Shown in pieces: positions 52,437 through 60,721 of a stretch of 64,000 nt of DNA. The notes under the pieces were generated by a model, which did no database searches, was not told where the DNA came from, and saw only the letters and a program-made list of their open reading frames with translations. The stretch is from Diplonema papillatum (Eukaryota > Euglenozoa > Diplonemea > Diplonemida > Diplonemidae): NCBI GenBank assembly GCA_030068145.1, contig JAPJBO010000373.1, positions 143,831 through 207,830 on the forward strand, in the 5' to 3' direction. The first letter of the stretch is position 1. Each line of letters begins with the position of its first letter. A program made the translations under genes and the position numbers.

Positions 52437-52604
52437 TTGACCGCAATGTTGCGGTCAATGACCGCATGGGTGCGGTCAATGACCGCATGGGTGCGGTCAA
52501 TGACCAGTACCCTACCGGTCAATGACCGCAAGGTACCGGTCAACATTATTGCGGTCAGCGTGGTGCGGTCATTGACCGCACCAGCCCTTGACCGGTCCAC
52601 CGTG
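52437..52604. repeat. Element D right subterminal array
   Basis: Units of TGCGGTCAATGACCGCATGG and CCGGTCAATGACCGCAAGG, ending in the TIR. Confidence 0.9.
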
Positions 52605-52606
52605 TA

Positions 52607-53092
52607 GACCCACACCCCCCCCGCGTATACATTTGTAAAAGAGTGAAAGAGTACGTAGTAGTAGAGAAGAGAACGAGTGTAAAAGAAGGGAGGTAGCACG
52701 GACTACCAGACCAGCGGAGACGAACGCAAAAAAGAATTTTTCTTTCCCATACCTTACCCACAAAACCAGCACCAACAACAACCCCCCGCGCCCCTGTCCG
52801 ATCAACCATTTTTTCTTGGCTCCGTGGTCTCGTACTTCTTGCATTCGTTCATGCATGACGGATTGTACTGCGTGATCAACAAGCAATGTCGCTATGAACG
52901 CTTGCATGCCACAAGCCAGTTATGACTGTGGCCTGGTGGTGCTTGGAAAAGACGGTACTCTTTACAGTCGCGTCCAGTCTGTCATCCAGCCTCCGCCTCC
53001 CGCCATCCGCGCGGCCCTCCACCACCTTAGGCTCCGAACTTTCGAAAGTGCAGGATGACCGCCTGTAAGGAAACCTGCCGACAGGCTTAGAA
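52607..53092. other. No recognisable gene
   Basis: 5' flank of the PB1-domain exon. Short ORFs only. Confidence 0.35.
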
Positions 53093-53480
53093 ATGACGCT
53101 ATTCGTGGAGCAGGTTGAGGTTCCGTTAAAGTTTACCGTTGCCAACGGAGAGGACCGAGATTTGAGACGCCGCTCGTTAGTCAACCCGACCTTTAAGATG
53201 CTGATGGACACTGCAGGAGCCTACGCCGACGGTCATTTTACGCTGCAGTGGTGTGACGATGAAAACGATTGGGTGGAGCTGAACAGCCAGGAGGAGTGGG
53301 AAGAGTGCCTGGTGCTCTCGGATTGGCACCCGGCACTCAACATCCGCATCAATATCGGCACGTCGCCCGGCGATGCCGAAAGGAGCACGCCGGATGCACT
53401 CGCCTCCCTGCCTCCGGTGACTGTGTTGAAGAGTCAAACGCATCGCGAAGCTTCGGCAGCTGCTGCCATGTACATTTCAG
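53093..53480 (+). CDS. PB1-domain protein, first exon
   Basis: From the ATG at 53093 (TAGAAATGACG). Residues 10-85 look like a PB1 domain: PLKFTVANGEDRD with the conserved Lys, then FTLQWCDDENDWVELNSQEE, which matches the acidic OPCA motif, and a closing strand LNIRINI. PB1 domains pair with each other in signalling and autophagy scaffolds. A good donor, CAG|GTGTGT, lies at 53480/53481. If not spliced, the frame runs on to 53587 and ends within the LINE-associated repeat (WRQQLKFGEQ), which is not real protein. The rest of the gene is not visible, so it may be cut off by the repeat insertion. Confidence 0.55.
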
Positions 53481-53544
53481 GTGTGTCCCGATGGCCTCCA
53501 ATGGGCTGTCAATTAAAGTACGTGCGCTCGGCTAAGGCCGGTGC

Positions 53545-53935
53545 GTGGCGAGACTGGAGGCAGCAGTTAAAGTTCGGGGAACAGTAAAGTTCGGGCGAAG
53601 CTAAGTTCTGGTGAAGCTAAGTTCGAGTGATGCTGAGTTCGGCGTTGCTAAGTTCTGGTGCTAAGTGCTGGTAGTAGCAGTGTTACTAAAAAAAGGTTCG
53701 GGCACGAAGCGAAGTTCGGCCAGGCCCAGGGCCAGGGTGGTAACGTCCGGGTGAGGCTAAGGTTGGTGCTCGTACCCGGGGCCCCCGGACCCCCCTGGGG
53801 CAGCCTTTTCCCGCCCGTCCCCCCCCCCGCCGGCCCCCTCGCGGGGCCGACGGGGGGGACCCAGATACCGCGAGATACTGAGAAACTCCGCAAAAAACGC
53901 AAGTTTCGGGCACATTAGACCCCGAAACGCAACAA
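53545..53935 (+). repeat. LINE-associated leader repeat
   Basis: GGAGGCAGCAGTTAAAGTTC head and minisatellite (53550-53660), a GC-rich middle, then GATACTGAGAAACTCCGC and CAAAAAACGCAAGTTTCGGG (to 53915). Confidence 0.75.
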
Positions 53936-55898
53936 ACCTTGAAAACAATCTTCTCCCTGCTCTCTCCTGCCTGGAGCGCTGCAAGCAGTGCGCAGTTGAT
54001 TTGAACTCCACGGGAGAGGACCTTAGTTCAATATTTACACGGTGAGGCCATAGGGGGGTCAAACTGTTTCCCATTTGGACCATTTCTCAAAGTCAGCAGT
54101 TCACACGTTAAGGGGGGACCCCCACCCCTAGGTAAGCGTCCGGAAAGTGCGGTTTACGCCCTCAGAAACCCGAAAAAGCTCGTCAATGAGCTCCAGAATG
54201 CAATTTTTACGTGCCTGTTTGGTGCCACCGTTCTTCATGGAGACCGCCTTACGTGGCAGGGCCCCCCTCAAAATGCAAAATAGAGGCACTTTGAAACGCC
54301 CATAGGAGGGAACAGGAAGAAGAACGGGACCCGGTTTGCGCGGTTACTGTTGGGTGCTCCGTGCCAGTTCTTCAACATTTGGCACGAACGGAGCAGGTAT
54401 TAAATGCTGTTGCGAACGACGCCTTGGTCATTCCCGACTCTGACACCCTTCCCAGCTCCAGCCCCTAAACGATCCCACTTTTCTCGACGCGAAACCGCAC
54501 CGGTGTTGTGTGTGGCTACCATCTGCCATGATTTCTTCGTCGGCGTTGAGCCTCCTGAAGGGATTCGTCGAAGGAAAAGAAACAAAGAGCCGGTGAACTA
54601 CCCTCTCCGCAAGAAAGCCCTCCCTGAGGCCCGCCAACGCCTAGCGCAGATTGGCACAATCAGGACTTGCCTGCCGCAATGGCTTCCAAGATCGCTGCAT
54701 GGCTTCACGCGGCGGAAAGCCTAGACACACAGGCAGGCGCGCTGCTGTGTACGTGCGCAAAGCTCACGCCCAGACGTTTGATCGCTTCTGTGACCCAGCT
54801 AGTGTAGTCAGTAGTCCGAATAAACGGGGCATCTTACCGCCACTTCGGCAACCAACGACTTCGCAGAAGGATGCCACGGGACACTGTCATCTCTGAGCAG
54901 CCGTCTGCGGCTTAGCAATCCCTATCGGATCGTATCGCTAACTCAGCCTGCACACCACGCTGATACCGCTCGGAAGCTTTTCGACGACACCTTCCCGACT
55001 GACGAAGACCTTGATGAGGCAGGAGTTTCCAAGACTCCCTTCTGACCGATCAGTGCCCCACGAGCGCTATATGGCACAAACCATGTCTCTGGTTGAGCCA
55101 AGCCACGGAAGCTGCTTCGTCCGGCCCCCTTCGCGTCAGCAGACAAGCTCCAGCTCCCTCATCAGGGCATCCGAGTTGAAGATCGCCGAGGAATTATGGT
55201 TACAGCCGTCCAAGCTCGCGGCTTTCTATGTCGCCCCGTGCAAAGAGAGCATGCCAGGAGTAACGGTGCACAGACGACTGCTTGCTATCGTGTGTGACCC
55301 TGGTGACCAGAAATACGCGTGGTCTGCTCCCGTGCCCCCTCCAAGAAGCGTATGTCTTCCCACGTGACAAACGGTGGCGTTTTGACAAACGGTGGCACCA
55401 AACGGGCACGTCTTTTTTTACTTGGTCTCCGCAGGGCTTAAAAGCTGTGCTCGAGCACATCCAGGTCTTTATTTCATGTTTTTTTCCGGGGTTTGCCCTG
55501 GGGTATGTAGTCATGGGCTCGTGTACGCGCGTTTTTCGCCTTAGGGTAGAAAGTTTTTTTTTGTGCTCATGCCAGGCAGGGTATTAGCGTGACCCTCAAA
55601 ATCGTGTACAACCTGAAAATAATGTGAGGGATAGCCATTTTCTTGTGGGAAGCTATGTTGGGCACTTTTTGTCTCAAAGAAATGTAAAAACAGGGGTTCG
55701 GCTAGAAGCTCTTCAGAAAAAGCGCACTTTGCGCGGAAGAAAAGCCTCTGTTCGCTATTGCACCCCCATCCCGGTGCAGTGGGTTGGACCCCCGACCGAC
55801 TGCACCGGGGCACCAGGGGCGGTTCACCGAGGACCCCGTGTTTCAGATCGCGTCCTCCCCGTCTTGTATAAGAACGGGTTTGGCTTATTATTGTTGAC
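53936..55898. other. No recognisable gene
   Basis: About 2 kb. Several ORFs of 80-120 codons (for example 54404-54724, 55011-55367) have no family resemblance. The block GGGGGGACCCCCACCCCTAG with TACGCCCTCAGAA near 54113-54175 weakly recalls the arms of the foldback element at 40775-42377. Confidence 0.35.
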
Positions 55899-57929
55899 TG
55901 GCCCCGCGCAGCGGCAATTTTTTTGCGATAACCAGTAACCACCTTAGTGAGCATACTTGTTACAGCTAGAAAGGAACGTTGGCAGCGGTTTAACCTGAAC
56001 GCGCACAGGTCAAATCGCACAAACAAAAATTGGGCGCTCGTGCCGAAACATATTTACTAAAATGTCCGTGGACCTGAAGACGTTCGACTGGGCTCCGGTG
56101 CCCATCCTCATCGCACCTGAAGGATGGGTGCCTGCTGACGAGGACGTCGACTGCTGCATGGATTGCGGCCGAGTCCACGTCAAAGGCGCGTTCTGCGCCC
56201 GCTGCGGAAAGAGGGGTAACGAGACCTGCTTGAAAGCCAGCTTGCCTAAAGAGGTGGCTGTGCGAGTCGTCGAAGGGTTGGCGGAGGACGGCTGGATTTG
56301 TCCAGCTTGTCTGGTGTCAATACACCAAACGGGCGCTAACCTACAAGAGGAAAGAAAGAAGAAACCCGAGGATCTTGATCCTGCCGAGTTTCCCGCCCCG
56401 GGGCCTGACGCCCTGTTTGCAGCCCTCGAGGAGGGACCTGTCAAGACGGCGGTTCTCGCCTTGGCCGAGCAAGTCCGCCTGCAGAACCGTCTCCTGTTGG
56501 AGCCCGCCGTGCCCTCGGACCCCATCGACCCTCGCCGAGTCATTACTTGGTTGGGTTACTTAGCTACTCCACAAGGGAGGCAGCTAGTGCTTACAGAGGT
56601 GAAGCAGCGGTACGGGTATAGCGAGATACCGGAAAGTCCGCACGAGAAGGCCACCGCTATGGACCATGAACGCCGAGTCCACTTTAGCACCTTGGGGGCC
56701 CTGCTCGGTATGGCCGATGGTTCTCCCACTGTGCTCCGGGTCTTGCACCAGTTGGTGGTACGCCTCGAAGGGCTGCGGCTGCGGGCCTCACACGGGTTAG
56801 AGCACCAGGTGGCGTGGGAAACACGCTTTGCCCCTATGGAGCACGAACTTTTCTCGAGGACGGCTTTAGTCCTAGGAAACAAGCTCCTCGCGGAGCTCGC
56901 AAAAAAGGAGAGCAGGGAGAGGCTTCCTCCCGCCAAGAGGCCGAGGAATTGAACCGCGGAGGGCGGATCGGCACTCCCAGAAGGCCTCTGGAAGGAAGCG
57001 ATGGTCGAGGCCCGACCTCGCAAACAGGATTTTGCCGTCTCCGATCAAGATCGGTTGCGGAAGGACCGCCAGGCCCTTCTACAGACGATGCGGAGGTGCT
57101 ACAAGAGCACTCCCGTCATGCTGTCTGTGATGAGTCGTGCGCAGAGGTACGCCGAGCAGGCTCGCTGCTTCGATCCCACTCTGTCGGACGAAGCGGCCTT
57201 CTTGATGTGGGTGAACCGCAAGCTGGCCTCGGGCCAAATCAAGGCCGACTCCGCCCTGCAGTACATGACGTACTTCCGGATGTCCCGAATCGACTGGCTC
57301 GGGGCGTACCGGCGCTCGGTCATGCTCGAGATGACCCAGTTCGAGGATCGTCGGTCTCGCGACGCCGGGAGGACGCCTACGAAGGAGGAGATCCTGCGTG
57401 TGGTCTCCCGCGAAAGCGGCGTGCTCTCGATGGCGCTGCGGCTCCAGTGGTCCACAGCGTGCCGGTTCGTGGACTTGCAACGACTGAAGTTAGACCACAT
57501 GTGGTCTGTGGGAGCGAACCAGGTCATGATCCTGTTCGTTGGAGGGAAGACAGATCCTACCTCGAGAGGACAGGGTCTGCTAATTCCCCGGAGCGGTCCC
57601 TTCCTGACGAATTTCTGGCAGTGGATTGCGCTCCAAACCCAGGGATTTGGCACGAAGGAATGGGTGTTCCCCGGCCTGTCGCGACAGGCGTACAACAACT
57701 TTCTCCAGGAGAGGTTGGGGGTGCCCTCACATCGAGTCAGGCATGCGGCTCTGACCCGGGTGGCCCAGGTGGAAGGCGAGCGGTCGGCGATGAACGTGGG
57801 TCGGCATCTGAACCCCCGCACCACCCTCCCCATCATCTCTGGCTGCCAGTTCAGGAGACGATTTCGGGCACGGCTTGTGAGGGGGGGGGGGGTAGTTTCT
57901 TGGCCCCGCGCAGCGGCAATCTTTTTTTT
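55899..57929 (+). mobile_element. Crypton-like tyrosine-recombinase element between direct repeats
   Basis: TGGCCCCGCGCAGCGGCAAT followed by a T-run occurs at 55899-55924 and again at 57901-57929 in direct orientation. Between them are a Zn-finger ORF and a tyrosine-recombinase ORF, 48 bp apart on the same strand. Direct repeats, no TIR, no reverse transcriptase and a length of 2.0 kb fit a Crypton better than a DIRS element. Confidence 0.7.
56062..56952 (+). CDS. Zn-finger protein of the tyrosine-recombinase element
   Basis: 296 residues from ATG. Cysteines at 31, 32, 35, 45, 48, 56, 80 and 83 (DCCMDCGRVHV, FCARCGK, WICPACL) form a probable RING/PHD-like or treble-clef zinc cluster. The rest is largely helical, with an Arg/Lys-rich end (SRERLPPAKRPRN). 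It ends 48 bp before the recombinase ORF, so the two may be expressed together or be exons of one protein. The cluster could bind element DNA. No named family is recognised. Confidence 0.55.
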   Translation: MSVDLKTFDWAPVPILIAPEGWVPADEDVDCCMDCGRVHVKGAFCARCGKRGNETCLKASLPKEVAVRVVEGLAEDGWICPACLVSIHQTGANLQEERKKKPEDLDPAEFPAPGPDALFAALEEGPVKTAVLALAEQVRLQNRLLLEPAVPSDPIDPRRVITWLGYLATPQGRQLVLTEVKQRYGYSEIPESPHEKATAMDHERRVHFSTLGALLGMADGSPTVLRVLHQLVVRLEGLRLRASHGLEHQVAWETRFAPMEHELFSRTALVLGNKLLAELAKKESRERLPPAKRPRN

Positions 57930-57948
57930 AATAGTACATCTGTACTGA
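57001..57948 (+). CDS. Tyrosine recombinase lacking the catalytic Tyr
   Basis: 315 residues. The N-terminal 110 residues look like a core-binding domain. The catalytic domain has STACRFVDLQRLKLDH (R155), VGGKTDP (K183), HRVRHAALTRVA (H244-x-x-R247) and GRHLNPRTTLPIIS (H269). In the family the nucleophilic Tyr stands nine residues after this His (GH-x4-TT-x2-Y); here residue 278 is Ile and no Tyr follows nearby. The frame reads straight through the right direct repeat (WPRAAAIFF), so the C terminus is not natural. It is either recently inactivated or uses another nucleophile, the former being more likely. Confidence 0.7.
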   Translation: MVEARPRKQDFAVSDQDRLRKDRQALLQTMRRCYKSTPVMLSVMSRAQRYAEQARCFDPTLSDEAAFLMWVNRKLASGQIKADSALQYMTYFRMSRIDWLGAYRRSVMLEMTQFEDRRSRDAGRTPTKEEILRVVSRESGVLSMALRLQWSTACRFVDLQRLKLDHMWSVGANQVMILFVGGKTDPTSRGQGLLIPRSGPFLTNFWQWIALQTQGFGTKEWVFPGLSRQAYNNFLQERLGVPSHRVRHAALTRVAQVEGERSAMNVGRHLNPRTTLPIISGCQFRRRFRARLVRGGGVVSWPRAAAIFFLIVHLY

Positions 57949-59278
57949 CGGGAACATTTCCGGAACAACGGTTGCACATGAAAGAGAAAACGAAGCCAAC
58001 GAAAAGTGCTAAAACAGGAAAACCCCCCCCAGAGACGGGTTTGCAGGTTTATACCCTGTACACGCGAAGAACGTACGTCAGCCCTCGGGCTCGTCTCGTG
58101 AAAAAAGTTGTCCTCGGGACAAAAAGGCCCCTTGACCGGTGAAACGTCACTTTTTTACTGGCGTGGCTTTTTTTTTCTCGACGGCGAAGTGGGTCCTTGC
58201 ACGTTAGTGGCGGTGTATCAGCCCAATTTTCCGGGAAAAAAATGGTGGCCATTTACCAAAAAGACACAAGGTTTTGACCCTGCATGATATGCTGTGTGAA
58301 AGGCACAAGGTGCTGTGCTGCTGTTTGGTTTCGAAGTAAGCGCGAGGAAACTTCCCAGCGTTTGTGCAGATGTGCTCGACTAACTCTTTCCACACAGTCG
58401 TGTAACGGGCTCTGGACTTCTCAGGAAGAACCGAATCTCCTGACGAGTCTTCTGAAGCGGACTCTTCAGATGCGCTTGGAGACGGATCGCGTTTCCTCTT
58501 CCCGGGTATTCTTTTTTTACTTCCAACCAGCCTCCTGGATTCCTTCGTTTTGTAGATTTTGTGGGTGTCTTGTGGTCTCCTGGGAGCTCTCTGCGCCCAA
58601 ACAACAGTCTAGGAAGCACTTTCCGATCGGGTTGGTCCCGGTATTGGGCCAGTTTCCTGCCATCTTCCTCGTGCGTGCCACATGCAATAACCGGGACAAT
58701 AACCGGGAGAAAATAGGATTTTTCAGGGGTTGTACTTTTTTTTCCCGGAAACAAAGCGTTTTTCGGACTTTCCCAAAGGCAACATGCAGGCAACGGATGT
58801 CCAAAAGTGACAGCACCCACGAAAATCTGTTGACAGAGCGCCGTAGCAAGAGCTTCTCATCCAGTTCTGTGTCATCAAGCATGAGTCGTGGTGAAAAGGA
58901 ACGCGCCCGCCCTGCAGTAGCAGAGACGAGTGCACAGCACTTGTAGTCATGGTGTGTGCGTGTATGTGGGCGTGTGTATGTGTGCGCTTAGACATTCACA
59001 TCCCCACATTAGTCGTTATTTGCCTGCACACATGCTTACATTTCTTCTTTCTTGCTTTGCGCTGTGGTCGGGAAAAAAACGTACACACCCGGAAAAAAAA
59101 TCACGTTTTACCGGGAAAAAGAGTGTGTTGGCCCTCAAAAAATGTTTTCCCCTCGGGCTTCGCCCTCGGGCTGACGCCCTCGGGCGAAAACAGCCCTCGG
59201 GGGAAAAAAGCACTCTTGTTTCCCAGAAAAAATAGAAGTTTTTCCAAAGGTTTTTTTTTGTATAAGCAGTGCCACTTA
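57949..59278. other. No recognisable gene
   Basis: Short ORFs, several T- and A-runs, and CCCTCGGGCTTCGCCCTCGG-type repetition near 59150-59200. Nothing identifiable. Confidence 0.35.
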
Positions 59279-59472
59279 GCACCTGCTTTGTAGGAAATAC
59301 TTGAGGAGGCTGCCAGCTGCAAAAGATCAAAGGAGGTAAATGTGCTGTAGCCCACACGAAACACAGGTGAATCTGGGTTTAGTGGCGGGCGTAAGCGTTC
59401 AACAAAAAAGACCCATTTTGTAGTTGTATTGTTTCTCCCCCTCTAGCCTCCTTCGAAGTAAGCCGAGTATTT
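59279..59472 (+). repeat. About 210-bp dispersed repeat, copy 4
   Basis: GCACCTGCTTTGTAGGAAAT, GGAGGTAAATGTGCTGTAGC and CTAGCCTCCTTCGAAGTAAG match the copy at 28669-28879. TTTGTATAAGCA stands upstream. Confidence 0.85.
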
Positions 59473-59559
59473 CCCGGAGGTTTGGCAAATTTTGCGCGCG
59501 CGCGAACATGGGCACAAAGAAATACCCCAATGGGACACTTTTTTGCCTTAGTTTGACCT

Positions 59560-59700
59560 CCCCTACGGTGAGGCCAGCCTCAGAAGCTTGAGTAAAAGAC
59601 GATGTGCCCAAGTCACACTCGAAAGGCGGGTGAGACACCCGCCTTTTACTTCAGCTTAACCTCCAGCTTCTGAGGCTGGGCTCCACCGTGTAGACAGAAT
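59560..59700. repeat. Foldback with a perfect GGCGGGTG hairpin
   Basis: CACGGTGGAGCCCAGCCTCA (read on the minus strand from the right) parallels ACGGTGAGGCCAGCCTCAG on the left. At the centre AAAGGCGGGTG (59622-59632) pairs with CACCCGCCTTT (59636-59646) over AGA. It shares AGCCTCAGAAGCTGGAG with 1123-1185. Confidence 0.7.
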
Positions 59701-59727
59701 ACTGCCTCTCTTACATGATTGGTGCTT

Positions 59728-60024
59728 ATGAAACAGAAAGCACAACTAGCAGGCGCCGCAAACGATGGGAACCTGGTAGGTTGCTCGGGATCAGGAGTTG
59801 GCATTACGTGCGCGGCATCCGACGCCAGCTGTCCGACTTGTGCAAGACAGAAAGTAGCGGCATCCAGCACTGACTTGATGCAGCCACCGGCGACAGAGGA
59901 CGTGCAGTGTCGGTACGCGGTTCAAATAGAAAAGCTGCGGTCGCTCGGATTCCGGATAACTCCCGAAGTCATCGGGGAGCTTGTCAGCTGCAACGTGGCT
60001 GTGCTTGCTCGTTACCTCGCTTGA
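59728..60024 (+). CDS. Small protein with UBA-like C terminus
   Basis: 98 residues from the ATG at 59728. The end, YAVQIEKLRSLGFRITPEVI then GELVSCNVAVLARYLA, has the pattern of a UBA domain (qi--L--mGF---e--i--Ll-c-gnv--A--yL), which binds ubiquitin. The first 60 residues are Ala/Ser/Cys-rich and uninformative. One loop residue (the Gly of GN) is lost, so the fold is not certain. It could be an exon or a remnant. Confidence 0.35.
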   Translation: MKQKAQLAGAANDGNLVGCSGSGVGITCAASDASCPTCARQKVAASSTDLMQPPATEDVQCRYAVQIEKLRSLGFRITPEVIGELVSCNVAVLARYLA

Positions 60025-60230
60025 TGCCAAGCAAGGTAGCGAGCAAAACCGCGTTCACATGCTGCGCAAGGCAGTGTCTGATTGCTTTCAGCTAGTTGAG
60101 ACGACGAGTACGTGTCATCCTCTTGAGTTGAAGAGAAAGAATAGCGCAAGAAAAAGACACACACACAAGTCAAACGGAGACTTCAAAAAACGGACCGAGA
60201 AAAAGAGACGTGAAGGATGCCCCCCCCCTA
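60025..60230. other. Spacer before element B
   Basis: No gene. TTACCTCGCTTGATGCCAAG, then GGTAGCGAG, makes a small inverted repeat near 60014-60040. Confidence 0.35.
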
Positions 60231-60719
60231 GTGATGTTATCAAACGTTTGCAAACGTACGTTTGACAAGATTTATCAAACGCAAACGTTTGACAAACGTG
60301 CAAACGTGACGTTTGCCAATCGATGAACCGGAAGTACACGACCCTTGATAGCACTTGTCCACGTGGCTGCAGGCGGACACAACGAAAATAGGGAACAAGA
60401 CATCCTTCTGATTCTCCTTGGGCGTGCACAGGGAGATACTAGCCTCCAGCAAGTGTTCCCTCCCACTTTGCGGGGCCCGGGCTTGAAGATCCTGCCCTCG
60501 TGAGCCAGGCGTGCGTAGGAGTGCGTGGTCCACGCCGCGAAGTCGTTGGTGAGCCTTGATGGAGCGTGGATGAGTGCAGGCTCGAGTGTTCACAAGCCGA
60601 CCCCACACTCGGATCCCCACTGCAGGCGCAGCCAGCGCCTCACTCACGTTTGATTCACGTTTGACATGAATTTTGCAAACACAAACGTTTGTCGAACGTT
60701 CAACGTTTGCCATGATCAC
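60231..60719. mobile_element. Element B: MITE with CAAACGTTTG arrays
   Basis: Both ends carry arrays of CAAACGTTTG, CAAACGT and ACGTTTGAC (60240-60320; 60645-60708). The tips are GTGATGTTATCAAACGTT on the left and, inverted, GTGATCATGGCAAACGTT on the right. The 300-bp centre is non-coding. Element C begins two bases further on. Confidence 0.6.
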
Positions 60720-60721
60720 TG

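Larger units (their letters stand above)
48293..52604. mobile_element. Element D: 4.3-kb DNA transposon with 16-bp TIRs and GCGGTCAATGACCGC arrays
   Basis: CACGGTGGACCGGTCA at the left end (48293-48308) is the exact inverse of TGACCGGTCCACCGTG at the right (52589-52604), and both are flanked by TA. Subterminal arrays of the palindromic unit GCGGTCAATGACCGC occupy both ends (48293-48500; 52437-52604), with GACCGGTC palindromes nearest the tips. Inside is a Cys/His-rich protein gene and an inverted fragment of a relative. CAC-starting TIRs plus subterminal repeats recall CACTA/EnSpm elements, but no recognisable transposase was found. Confidence 0.85.

Noticed and set aside
48293-52604. CRISPR array
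   Set aside because: The GCGGTCAATGACCGC units are palindromic, have very short variable spacers, occur inverted at both ends of an element and lie in a eukaryotic genome.
48293-52604. Firm assignment of element D to CACTA/EnSpm
   Set aside because: The CAC start and subterminal repeats fit, but the flanking duplication is at most TA and no transposase is recognised.
56814-58142. 442-codon plus-strand ORF
   Set aside because: Alternative frame of the tyrosine-recombinase gene; the 57001-57948 frame carries the recombinase motifs.
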